64,000 nucleotides of DNA, from positions 13,977,001 through 14,041,000 of the forward strand of contig NC_088342.1 of the NCBI RefSeq assembly GCF_036884655.1. Direction: 5' to 3'. Each line of letters starts with the position of its first letter. The first letter of the stretch is position 1. The translations under genes and the position numbers were made by a program. The notes beneath the pieces were generated by a model that had not been told where the DNA came from, did no database searches, and worked only from the letters and a program-made list of their open reading frames with translations. Source of the stretch: Musa acuminata AAA Group (taxonomy: Eukaryota > Streptophyta > Magnoliopsida > Zingiberales > Musaceae). Below, piece by piece: positions 1-9,919 of this stretch.

Positions 1-660
1 TGTCTGAGCAAGAACACATGGGATATTCCTCTCATGACGCCGAGAGTGGATGATCCTCTATCGACACTCAATAGCCCTCGTAAGGTAGATTACCACTCCC
101 AATGACCAGTTGTACTAGATCTGGGACAGCCAAACCTATAAGTCTGGTATCAAAGAGTGGAGCACTCATACAGGACATCCTTGGTGTCTCAAGTCTAAGG
201 ACCAGATACACCACTAGGACTACGGAATCACTGTCTGACAATAAGGCATCATCAACCATCCAGCATTCCGTAAGCGGATCAATTAGTGAACTCATTCTCC
301 AATGAGCACTTGTACTGTATCCCTAGTGTCCCTACACAAGCAGCTATGAGACCAGCTACATCCATCATATGGACGGGTATACAGCACACTAGTCTGTCCG
401 GTTATCACGATATTCCTTTCGAGTAACCTATGACCGGGATTATTTAGGATATGTGTTTAAAGGTGAATCGATCTCACTATCGTGATATCATCACGATCCG
501 ATTCCCATTGTACAAATCATAGGACATCACAATATATGTATGCATTTATTCAATAGTTGTAAAGTGACATATGCCAAAATATAATAAGCAAAAAGATTAT
601 GTATTAAGTCACACGTGCCATCACTCACGTGATTGGCTTGCTGGGCACCTATGACTAGCA
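1..660 (-). repeat. copia-1 LTR, 5' portion, minus orientation
   Basis: This stretch is the reverse complement of 8027-8690, the first part of the copia-1 LTR. The LTR terminus (TGCTAG on the minus strand) is at 660. The next five bases, GAGCC at 661-665, begin copia-2 coding sequence, so 660/661 is a genuine element-target junction. The rest of the LTR is expected to the left of the window. Short open frames here are LTR noise. Confidence 0.9.
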
Positions 661-1770
661 GAGCCTGATGTTGATCTACCTGCAAGACATGTTGAGTAAG
701 AAGAAGTTCGAGAGTAACTTCCCGCAGAACCTCAGTTGAAAAGATCTTCTATACAATGTCAACCTTCTAGAAGGTACTCTACAGATGAGTATGTGATGCT
801 TACTGATGCAGGTAAACTAGAGAATTACCAGGAAGTAGTTAAAAGTGAGCAGAAAGAGAAGTGTTTAGTTCCTATGCAGGAAGAGATAAATGCTCTTCAG
901 AAGAACCACACTTATGATTTGGTGCTACTACCAAATGGAATGAAGGCCATAAAAAACAAGTGGGTTTTTAGGTTGAAGACTCAAGAATATTGTTCTCAAC
1001 TAAAGTACAAAGCTAGATTGGTTGTGAAAGGCTTTCGTCAAAAGAAAGGTATTGACTTTGAAGAGATATTTTCTCCTATTGTTAAAATGTCTTATATTCA
1101 TGTTGTTCTTGGTGTTGCTGCTAGCCAGGACTTGGAGGTTGAGCAGTTAGATGTGAAGACAACTTTCCTTTATGGGGATTTGGAGGAGGAAATTTATATT
1201 GAGCAACCATAAGGCTTCAAAGTCAAAGGTAAAGAGAACTTTGTCTGCAAATTGAAGAATAGCTTGTATGGGCTAAAGCAAGCTCCAAGACAGTGGCATA
1301 GAAAGTTTGATTCATTTATGACAAAAAATGGATATAAAAGAATGGCTTCAGATCATTATGTATACATCAAATGGTTTGGTGAGGATTTTATTATTCTCTT
1401 TATGTTGATAACATGCTTATTCTTGGGAAAGATATGTCTAAAATTGATAGATTGAAGAAGGAGCTGAGTGACTCTTTTGCAATGAAGGACATGGGGCCAG
1501 CAAAGCAAATACTGGGTATGCATATTTCCTGTGATAGGAAAAATAAGAAGATTTGGTTGTCACAGGAGAAATACATCAAGAAGGTATTGGAAAGATTCAG
1601 TATGAGCAATGCAAAACCAGTTGGTTCTCCTCTTGCAGGTCACTTCAAGTTGTGCTTAGACTAGAGTCCGTCAAGTGATGAGGAGAAGGAAAAAATGCAA
1701 AAGGTTCCTTATGCTTCAGAAGTTAGAAGTTTAATATATGCAATGGTATATACGAGGCCAGACATCACAT
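661..1770 (+). pseudogene. copia-2 pol fragment, start of reverse transcriptase region
   Basis: This corresponds to 57559-58670 of the better-preserved copia-2 copy and encodes most of a Ty1/copia reverse transcriptase. Visible blocks are KNKWVFRLK, YKARLVVKGF, the first catalytic aspartate block QLDVKTTFLYG and [13 protein letters not shown]. The reading frame has a TAA near 1210 and a frame change near 1400, where the YVDD-equivalent region is degraded. It ends abruptly at about 1770, where copia-1 sequence starts. At its left it abuts a copia-1 LTR end. It is a relic with no complete domain set. Confidence 0.88.
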
Positions 1771-3350
1771 CCATGAAAGAATGATTCAAAAGTTGCTAAA
1801 TGATGGATATCTATATCCATTCGACTATGTGTCATATACAACTTGTGAGCCTTGCATTCGTGGAAAACTGACCAACTCTCCATTTAGTAGAACTAGAGAG
1901 AGAGCCACGAGTTGTTGGAACTCAAACATAGTGATGTATGTGGACCCATGTCAACTCATGCCATTGGAGGTTACTCCTACTTCATTACATTTACTGATGA
2001 TTTCTCAAGGTATAGATATGTGTACTTAATGAAGGACAAGTCCGAGGCCTATGAGAAATTCAGAGAGTATAAGAATGAGGTGGAGAACTAGACTGGAAAG
2101 AGTATCAAAACTCTTCGATCAGATCGAGGAGGTGAGTACTTAAGTATAGAGTTCACTCAGTTCCTCAAGGACTATGGGATATTATCCCAATGGACACCTC
2201 CTTATACACCTCAGCTCAATGGTGTCTCTGAAAGGAGAAATCGTACATTATTAGATATGGTACGATCCATGATGAGTTTCGCTGACCTACCCATCTCATT
2301 CTGGGGATATGCCCTAGAAACCGCAGCTTACCTTCTGAACAGAGTTCCAACTAAGTCGGTAGTGTCTACACCATATGAGATATGGAAAGGGAAGAAGTCT
2401 GATCTTAAGGTTGCTAAGATTTGGGGCTGCCCTGCACATGTTAAAAGACACAACCCCGATAAGTTAGAATCAAGGACAGAGCGATGCAAATTTGTGGGAT
2501 ACCTCAAAGAAACTTGTGGGTATTATTTCTATCATCTCGAGGACCAAAAGGTCTTTGTAGCTAAGAGAGTAGTGTTCCTTAAGAAGGAACACATTCTTGG
2601 CGGAGATAGTGGGAGAATGATAAAATTGAGCGAGGTTGGAGAACCAAGCTCAAGCACCACTCTACAGCCCGAGTCTGTTCAGGTACCTAATACACAAGTT
2701 TCAACTTTACGCAGGTCTGATAGAGTATCCCATCCTCCTGAGAGATATGTGGGACATATTAGAGGAGAGGATGTAGAGGATATTGATCCTCAGACCTACG
2801 AGGAGGCTATTATGAGTATAGACTCCGGGAAGTGGCAAGAAGCCATGAATTCTGAGATGGATTCTATGTACTCCAATAAGGTTTGGAACCTAGTTGATGC
2901 GCCCGAAGGTATTGTACCCATCGGTTGCAAGTGGATCTTTAAGAAAAAGATTGGAGTAGATGGAAAGGTAAAGACCCATAAAGCAAGGCTAGTGGCTAAG
3001 GGGTATCGTCAAAGGCAAGGTGTTGACTATGACGAAACCTTCTCATCCGTAGCAATGTTAAAATCCATCAGAATTCTATTGGCTATTACAGCACACTATG
3101 ATTATGAGATCTGGCAGATGGATGTGAAAACCGCATTCCTCAATGGGAACATCGAGGAGGAGGTGTATATGATGCAACCTGAGGGATTCGTTTCCAAGAA
3201 CTGCCCAGATAAGGTGTGTAGGTTGCTTAGATCCATTTATGGATTAAAGCAAGCTTCCCGAAGTTGGAATATAAGATTTGATGAGGCAATCAGATCATAT
3301 GACTTCGTTAAGAATGAAGATGAGCCTTATGTATATAGAAAGGTAAGTGG
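1771..3350 (+). pseudogene. copia-1 pol: integrase and first half of reverse transcriptase
   Basis: The segment begins inside the GAG-pre-integrase zinc region (CEPC motif near 1846) and runs through the integrase core. The acidic residues are in HSDVCGP, RSDRGGEY and the SERRNRT block. The integrase C-terminal part has the FWGYALETAAYLLNR block typical of Angela/BARE-like copia elements. The reverse transcriptase then runs from WQEAMNSEMDS through QMDVKTAFLNG to YGLKQASRSW. A frame change near 1905 and a TAG near 2091 disable it. The frame is open from 2257 to the point where a TR-GAG-like element interrupts it at 3356; it resumes at 7001. Gag and protease are missing because of the junction at 1770/1771. 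Confidence 0.9.
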
Positions 3351-3355
3351 GAGTG

Positions 3356-3871
3356 TGATAAGACCCTAAAGTCTTATCGTCGCTCTGATACCAAATGATA
3401 AGACCCTAAAGTCTTATCGTAGGCTCTGATACCAAATGATAAGACCCTAAAGTCTTATCGTAGGCTCTGATACCAAATGATAAGACTCTAAAGTCTTATC
3501 ATCGAAGAAAGGGGAGAAATGAGGATGATAATGATCGCTTCGAGGGGATCGGCCTCCTTGATCTCTTCGAGGGGATCGACCCTCCTTGATCACTTCGAGG
3601 GGATCGGCCCTCCTTGATCTCTTCGAGGGGATCGGCCTCCTAGGGTTTGTCAAAAGACAGAATAGTATTTTTCATTGATTATTGAAAAGAAGCAGTTACA
3701 TCCCTATTTATAGAGTTCCACCCGGAGTCCATCAGGACTTGAACTCTAATAATAAATAAATATTAAATAAACCTCTACTTGACTCTAACTGAATCAAACC
3801 GACTCAATAAACAACTGGACTAAACATACTCAATTTACATTATTCAAAAGCTTAGAAAAAGGGTCCTAACA
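3356..3871 (-). repeat. TR-GAG-like 3' LTR, copy 1
   Basis: It reads TGTTAGGACCC on the minus strand at 3871 and ends in TCTTATCA at 3356. It holds a TATA box (3705-3712), four copies of a roughly 28-bp repeat built on TTCGAGGGGATCGG (about 3533-3640), and three extra copies of a 40-41-bp unit at its 3' end (3356-3477). Each unit contains a copy of the primer binding site. At 516 bp it is one such unit longer than its partner at 6527-7000. Confidence 0.9.
3705..3712 (-). promoter_or_regulatory. TATA box of TR-GAG-like 3' LTR
   Basis: TATAAATA on the minus strand, in the same place as in the partner LTR (6834-6841). Confidence 0.6.
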
Positions 3872-3872
3872 G

Positions 3873-3885
3873 TTCCTCCCTCTTC
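3873..3885 (-). promoter_or_regulatory. Polypurine tract of TR-GAG-like element
   Basis: A purine run (GAAGAGGGAGGAA on the minus strand) directly precedes the 3' LTR start TGTTAGG. This is the expected plus-strand primer and fixes this LTR as the 3' one. Confidence 0.75.
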
Positions 3886-3957
3886 AAATCAACCTTGTCC
3901 TCAAGGTTGAGCAGCATCAATCTCAGGGAGCTTCTCTTTCAGCACTTTAACCATAGA

Positions 3958-5034
3958 CTATCTACAACGCATTACAACCTGTTGATCAAGTAAGTATGGT
4001 CTCCACTTTTTCAGAGTGTAAGCAACAGGTCGATCTTTCAGTGTAGTATTTATTGCATGAAACTTCTGGCCCTGTATAATCAATTTTATCTTTGAACCTT
4101 TGCTATCACAAGTGAAAATTTGTCCATCAATGATCTTTACTTCGAATCTGTCATAGTCTTCAATGTGATAAGCCAATCGGTCAACAGTCTCATTGTCCAT
4201 AGAATTGTTAGTGCTACCAGTATCAATCAAAACTATAACAGGCTGATGTTCTAGAGTTTTGCCAACTTTCATAGTTTGCGGGTTAGAGTAGTCAGCTAAT
4301 ATATGCATTGTATGTACGGTAGGTTCAACGTCTTCATTAGAATTTATACCTTCATGATCGGAGTCCAACTCTTCTGCTTTCAGTTCCTCTCCAATTGGCT
4401 CAATCATCATATATTGCCCTTGTTTACATCGGTGCTCCATACTCCACTTTTTATCATAGTACAAACCCTTTGCTGATCTTTCCTTAAGTTCTTCTTGGGT
4501 TAGTCTTCGGGTGTCAAGGCTTTGGTTGGGAATAGATAGGGCTGGTGGCTTACTGATAATCTGGTTATTGTCACTTTTGTTTCCATGATTTTCCCTGTTG
4601 ATTTTTTTCTCATTTAGCTGTGCGAATGAGATCGCAGCTATCATAGTGCGAGGTTGACGAGCCTTAACTTCACACCGAATCTCTGGAATAAGACCTTCAA
4701 TAAATGTATCTAGAAGTTGTCGCTCCGACCAATCTCTAGCTTGATTTGATAATTTTTCAAACCTACTCTGATATTCCAACACTGTAGAAGTCTGACAAAT
4801 TTTTGAGAGCTGTCCATCCCTCTTCATGTATGAATAGATTGTGTCATAATCTTGGAGCCTTTTTCCTGTATTTTCAGATCTGTGCAACGTAGAACTTGAG
4901 CCTCCATTTTGTTGAAATTTGCTAAGGCTCTCCAGTAGGCTCTTTTTGAAATCATTAAGTGTTTCTTACAGTCGGTTCTCAATTCTGATTTCCAATGCTT
5001 CCATTTGTGCTTTCACCGAGTTATCAGTGGCCAT
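3958..5034 (-). pseudogene. gag-protease of TR-GAG-like element, copy 1 (one in-frame stop)
   Basis: The frame starts at ATG 5034 (MATDNS) and ends at a TAG at 3958, about 359 codons, with one in-frame TAA at 4966-4968. From 4887 on it is open for 309 residues. It has a Ty3/gypsy-type gag region (EYQSRFEKLSNQA, LLDTFIEGL), a damaged zinc-knuckle-like stretch (YYDKKWSMEHRCKQGQ, first cysteines lost) and a retropepsin-like motif, VLIDTGSTNNS. It stops where a gypsy element would continue into reverse transcriptase, which supports a built-in gag-PR-only design. The TAA is shared with the second copy, so it predates the duplication. A suppressible stop or initiation downstream is possible but unproven. 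Confidence 0.8.
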
Positions 5035-5059
5035 TGCGTAAGACTGCAAATCTGTAATC

Positions 5060-6433
5060 TCAACTTCTGTTTTTGGTGTCGGTCAAGGGCATCAACACTG
5101 TCGATGCGAAGTTGCCGAGGAGGTGGACGCCAAGGGCAGTGCTGCGGTCGCTGCTTCGAAGGAAGAGTAGCTGCCCTATGTTTGTGTCACTGCGTGAGAT
5201 GAGAGCGCCAAGGCTGAAAGGTGATGGTTGCAGTTGTTGTGACCCAAGGAAGCAATCGTCGAGTAGCCGTGTTGAGGCGCTGTTGTGACCTAAGGAAGCA
5301 ATCGCCGAGCAGCCGTGTTGAGGCTGCGGTGATGGCAACCGACAACTGCAGCAACGGAGGCAGAACAAGAGGGAGGTGGCGTTGAAGCGGCCGGGGTTGA
5401 GGCTGCTGGTGGCAACCGGCGGCAGCGGCAAAGATGCAGAGCGAGGGGGCTGCAGCAACGGTGCAGATCGAGAGGGTTGAGGTGAAGGCTGCGGTGGCTG
5501 GCAGCAGCAGTCGTTGCTGGCCGGAGCGCAGCGGCGGCGGTGGAGAAGGAGGCAGCGAGGGTCGTGGCAGGCTGGGCGGCGAGCGGCGTCGTCGATGGCT
5601 GGGCAGCAGTGGCGACGGTGGTGGCAACCGGCGTTCCCAGCAGCAAGGGGATCCGCGAATGCGGCAGCAAGGGGACCCGCGACTGCGACGGTGGTAACTG
5701 CCCTGTTTCGGTCACCAAGGGGGCAGAGCAAGGGGGAGTGGCGGCGGTCGTTCTCGCCCGAGCCAGGGGGAGCCCGCGGCTGGGAGGCGAGCAGCGGTCG
5801 CCGCACGGTGGCTGGCAGTGGTGGTGGGTCGGCTGGAAGGCGACGGCGCTCGAGGTGTGGCTGCGATCGACGAGGGGCTGCGGCAACAGAGGAAGCTCTG
5901 TTTCTGCAACCGCTGCAAGGAGGGGCTGCGGCAACCGGCGGCTGCGGCTGCGGTGCCGGCGGTCCTTCTCGCTCGAGCAAGATGGGGACGCGAGGAGAAG
6001 AGGTCGCTGGCCAGGTGATCGAGCGTCGGCGATGCGGCTGGGAAAAGTGGTGGTGACGCGGCTGGGAACAAGGGCAATCCGTGAGTTGCCCTGTTTCGGT
6101 CGCCGCGAGAAGGGCGACAATCGGCCGCTGCGGCTGAGACCCATGGGGAGGCTGGCGGCGGTAGAGAGGCAGCGGTGGTCGCTCGGCTGGGAGCAGCGTC
6201 ACCAACGATCGCCGAGGAGGAGAGGTCGAGCGGCTGCGCTGCGACGCAAGGGGAGGCGGGCGGCGGCAGTAGGGCTGGGATGGACGCTGGCAGCGTCGTC
6301 TCCTAGCCAGGGAACAGCGGCGTCGGTGGTCGCCGGCCGGAAAGCAGCGCCGTCGGTGGAGAAGGCAGTGGTGGTCGGTGGCCGGAAGCAGAGCTTCCTT
6401 CTCGCGGTGGTGGTAAGTGGCCGCCGGCTTCAA
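5060..6433. other. GC-rich low-complexity leader of TR-GAG-like element
   Basis: This lies between the primer binding site (6513) and the gag start (5034). It is far richer in G+C than anything around it and is built of imperfect GGCGGTGG/GCAGCGG-type words. Several long frames are open on both strands at once, the longest a 457-residue minus-strand frame rich in Arg, Pro and Ser. Simultaneous openness on both strands reflects composition and does not show a protein. It may be an expanded untranslated leader or captured host DNA. Confidence 0.7.
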
Positions 6434-6512
6434 CCTATGTCAAACGATCTCTTTCTCCAATTTTTTTTTTTTTTCGATAGCTATAGCAATACTGAGAACG
6501 CCAAGGATGGCT

Positions 6513-6524
6513 GCTCTGATACCA
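6513..6524 (-). promoter_or_regulatory. Primer binding site, TR-GAG-like element copy 1
   Basis: TGGTATCAGAGC on the minus strand, complementary to the 3' end of plant initiator tRNA-Met. It is separated by two bases from the LTR end at 6527. Further copies lie inside the LTR. Confidence 0.85.
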
Positions 6525-6526
6525 AA

Positions 6527-7000
6527 TGATAAGACCCTAAAGTCTTATCGTAGGCTCTGATACCAAATGATAAGACCCTAAAGTCTTATCGTAGGCTCTG
6601 ATACCAAATGATAAGACTCTAAAGTTATCATCGAAGAAAGGGGAGAAATGGGGATGATAATGATCGCTTCGAGGGGATCGGCCTCCTTGATCTCTTCGAG
6701 GGGATCGACCCTCCTTGATCACTTCGAGGGGATCGGCCCTCCTTGATCTCTTCGAGGGGATCGGCCTCCTAGGGTTTGTCAAAAGACAGAATAGTGTTTT
6801 TCATTGATTATTGAAAAGAAGCAGTTATATCCCTATTTATAGAGTTCCACCCGGAGTCCATCAGGACTTGAACTCTAATAATAAATAAATATTAAATAAA
6901 TCTCTACTTGACTCTAACTGAATCAAACCGACTCAATAAACAACTGGACTAAACATACTTAATTTACATTATTCAAAAGCTTAGAAAAAGGGTCCTAACA
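6527..7000 (-). repeat. TR-GAG-like 5' LTR, copy 1
   Basis: It starts TGTTAGG at 7000 and ends TCTTATCA at 6527. It is 474 bp with two copies of the 41-bp unit that includes a primer binding site. Otherwise it matches the 3' LTR closely, differing in a few bases such as one small deletion near 6614. Confidence 0.9.
6834..6841 (-). promoter_or_regulatory. TATA box of TR-GAG-like 5' LTR
   Basis: TATAAATA on the minus strand, positioned to start transcription towards the primer binding site and gag. Confidence 0.6.
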
Positions 7001-8012
7001 GAGCGCTATCACCTTTTTGGTGTTATATGTAGATGACATCTTGATCATTGGGAATGACGTAGGAATGCTATCCACAGTAAAGGCTTGGTTATCTAGACAC
7101 TTCTCCATGAAGGACTTAGGAGAAGCATCCTATATTTTGGGGATTAGAATCTATAGAGATAGATCCAAGAGGATGCTTGGCTTGTCCCAGTCCAAGTACA
7201 TAGAAACAATTGTCAAAAGGTTTGGTATGGAAAATTCCAAGAGAGGTCTCATACCGATGAGACATGGGATATCGCTTTCTACGAGTATGTCCCCAAAGAC
7301 TCCAGAAGAAAGGGTGAACATGGATATGATACCTTATGCCTCAGCAATAGGGTCTATCATGTATGTCATGCTATGTACTAGGCCTGATATAGCGCATGCT
7401 CTGAGTGTCATGAGCAAGTATCAGGCGAATCCAAGCTTGGAGCACTAGAAAGCAGTAAAGTGTATCCTTAAGTACTTGAGAAGGACTAAGGATCTTTTAC
7501 TAGTATATGGAGGTAATAGCCTTAAGGTTGAAGGCTACACTAACTCAAGTTTTTAGTCTGATGTAGATGATAGCAAGTCGAATTCAGGGTATGTGTATAC
7601 CTTGAATGGAGGAGCAGTGTGCTGGAAGAGTTTCAAGCAAGATACCACTGCTGACTCGACCACAGAGGCGGAGTACATTGCTGCATCAGATGCAGGAAAG
7701 GAGGGAGTTTGGGTGAAGAAGTTCATCACAGATTTGGGAGTCGTGCCAGGTAGCGAAGAGCCGATCTCCCTATATTGCGACAACAACGGGGTGATTGCTT
7801 AAGCAAAGGAACCTAGGTCTCATCAGAAATCTAAGCATGTTCTGAGGAGGTTCCACCTTATCAAAGAGATCGTGACCCGAGGAGATATAGTAGTGTAAAG
7901 AGTTCCATCCGAAGATAACATTGCAGATCCACTAACAAAGTCGTTGTCTCATATTTGTTTTGAGTGTCACAGGGGTCTGATGGGGATCAGACACATAGGT
8001 GATTGGCTTTAG
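7001..8012 (+). pseudogene. copia-1 pol: second half of reverse transcriptase and RNase H
   Basis: This continues the frame broken at 3355. The catalytic LYVDDILIIGN block is near 7023. The connection domain follows, then RNase H with [10 protein letters not shown] (about 7660) and a terminal ADPLTKSL-type block before TAG at 8010. Stops disable it: TAG near 7446, TAG near 7554 in the first RNase H acidic block, TAA at 7800 and TAA near 7896. The 3' end leads into a polypurine tract and the LTR at 8027. Function: RNA-templated DNA synthesis and RNA-strand removal in the virus-like particle; this copy cannot make it intact. Confidence 0.9.
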
Positions 8013-8016
8013 GTCA

Positions 8017-8026
8017 AGTGAGAGAT
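8017..8026 (+). promoter_or_regulatory. copia-1 polypurine tract
   Basis: The AAGTGAGAGA run directly before the LTR start TGCTAG is the expected plus-strand priming site. It identifies 8027 as the 3' LTR start. Confidence 0.65.
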
Positions 8027-9524
8027 TGCTAGTCATAGGTGCCTAGCAAGCCAATCACGTGAGTGATGGCACGTGTGACTTAATACAGAATCTTTTTGCT
8101 TATTATATTTTGGCATATATCACTTTATAACTATTACATAAATGCATACATATATTGTGATGTCCTTGGATTTGTGCAATGGAAATCGGATCATGATGAG
8201 ATCACAATAGTGAGATCGATACACCTTTAAACACATATCCTAAATAATCCCGGTCATAGGTTACTCGAAAGGGATATCGTGATAACCGGATAGACTAGTG
8301 TGCTGTATACCCGTCCATATGATGGATGTAGCTGGTCTCATAGCTGCTTGTGTAGGGACACTAAGGATACAGTACAGGTGCTCATTGGAGAATGAGTTCA
8401 CTGATTGATCCGCTTACGGAATGCTGGATGGTTGATGATGCCTTATTGTCAGACAGCGATTCCGTAGTCCTAGTGATGTATCTGGTCCTTAGACTTGAGA
8501 CACTAAGGATGTCCTGTATGAGTGCTCCACTCTTTGATACCAGACTTATAGGTTTGGCTGTCCCAGATCTAGTACAACTGGTCATTGGGAGTGGTAGTCT
8601 ACCTTACGAGGGCTATTGAGTGTCGATAGAGGATCATCCACTCTCGGCGTCATGAGAGGAATATCCCATGTGTTCTTGCTCAGACAAATTCCTGGCCAAG
8701 GTCATTCGGGTTGAGGGAGAAAGATTTCTCTAGGAGAATCCGATTAGAGCGAGACTCGAGTAGAAACCGTATGGGTCTGACAACACCATGCTCGATATAC
8801 TGTCTCTAGGATATTAGATGGATGAGGGACTATATGTACACGGTAACTGAGGATAGACAGGTCCAATGGATTGGATTCCCCTGTATCATCTAGGGACTAT
8901 GGCGTAGTGGCCTAGTACGTCCGTAGTCAATGAGTCGAGTGAATTATTACAGAGATAATAATTCACTGAGTTAGAAGGAGTTCTGACAGGTATGACTCAC
9001 GGCCAGCTCGATATTGGGCCTAGAAGGTCACACATATATGGTAGGCATTGCGATGAATAGAGGTTCGGATATGAGATATCCGACGGAGCCCTTGTCTTAT
9101 TGGATGCAGATCCAATACCCACTAGGGGAGGACCCATTAGGGTTTGACAGGGGACCTCTATAAATAGGAGGGATTCAGAGCCCCACAGGCTAGAGAGCTT
9201 TTGTTTGCCTTTTCCTATTCTCCTCTCCATCTCCACCTCAGAGTAGGCCTGGAGTTTTGAGGAGCGTCGTCGCAACCCTACTGTGTGGATCACCGCTAGA
9301 GAGGAGAACGCTTGACCTCCTTCACCCTCTCCTAAGGATATGTAAGGAAACAGGGATATACGATCTCCCTAGGTAACACAATCTACTCTATACGCAGTTT
9401 CATGTTTCGCGGATTTTTGCGTATCAATCTTCGCACGACGACGAACATCTCTTTGGGAATCGGAGATTTTGTTTTCTTGTTCTGCCGCTGCGCATGTGAT
9501 GTCGCCCCCAAGGATTTCCCAACA
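8027..9524 (+). repeat. copia-1 3' LTR, unit 1
   Basis: This is a full LTR of about 1498 bp, starting TGCTAG after the polypurine tract and ending CCCAACA at 9524. The flanking GGCTC (9525-9529) is the reverse complement of GAGCC at 661-665, the pentamer duplicated at insertion. TATAAATA lies at 9159-9166. The first 660 bp match window positions 1-660 in reverse complement. Confidence 0.92.
9159..9166 (+). promoter_or_regulatory. TATA box of copia-1 LTR, unit 1
   Basis: TATAAATA within CCTCTATAAATAGGAGG. It is the only good core promoter in this LTR and divides U3 from R. Confidence 0.7.
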
Positions 9525-9905
9525 GGCTCTACACTATCTTCCTGCACATCTCCCCCATCACCTTGATATACTGGAGGAGTAATTGGGTCACAATCTGCTA
9601 ATCCTTCTGTAGAAGTATTGGCTGGTGCCTTCTTCAAATCTTCAAAAGTTTGATCCTCAAATAAGACTACGTCTCTGCTTCTAAACACCTTCTGCTTTTC
9701 TGGATCCCAAAGCCTATAACCAAAATAATCATGTGAGTAGCCAAGAAAAATACATTCTTTAGACTTACCATCCAGCTTGGACCTCCCATTGTCTAGAATA
9801 TGTGCAAATGCACGACAACCAAACACTCTCAAATGTCTATAGGAAATATCTTTCCCTGACCATACATGCTCTGCAACATTGGATGTATACCTCTGAGGTC
9901 TGGTA
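9525..9905 (-). pseudogene. copia-2 pol fragment (integrase C-terminal part), unit 1
   Basis: This minus-strand relic corresponds to copia-2 positions around 57200-57563. It carries RVFGCRAFAHILDN, CIFLGYSHDYFGY and the acidic linker ending SVEP, and is cut exactly at the copia-1 insertion site. Upstream, sequence equivalent to about 56640 is joined to sequence equivalent to about 57200, an internal deletion of some 560 bp. The matching downstream half of copia-2 lies at 661 in the opposite orientation. Confidence 0.88.
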
Positions 9906-9919
9906 AAAAAACTAAATAA

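Larger units (their letters stand above)
3356..7000 (-). mobile_element. Non-autonomous LTR retrotransposon (TR-GAG-like), copy 1
   Basis: This is a complete element on the minus strand, about 3.6 kb, inserted in the copia-1 reverse transcriptase. Flanking pentamers are GAGTG (3351-3355) and GAGCG (7001-7005), a target duplication with one mismatch. From its own 5' end it has an LTR (6527-7000), a tRNA-iMet type primer binding site, a GC-rich leader, a gag-protease frame, a polypurine tract and the 3' LTR (3356-3871). Reverse transcriptase, RNase H and integrase are absent, so it must have moved with enzymes from another element. The gag and protease look like Ty3/gypsy. Confidence 0.9.

Noticed and set aside
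68..305. 75-residue and 67-residue frames recurring at 8392 and 16284
   Set aside because: They lie inside the copia-1 LTR and are repeated only because the LTR is; no conserved protein is indicated.
3356..3500. CRISPR-like array of about 41-bp units
   Set aside because: Units are head-to-tail without spacers, contain the tRNA-iMet primer binding site and form the end of a plant LTR.
5060..6529. Long Arg/Pro/Ser/Gly-rich frames as real proteins
   Set aside because: They overlap on both strands, have no domain, and the longest is split in the second copy; GC composition explains them.
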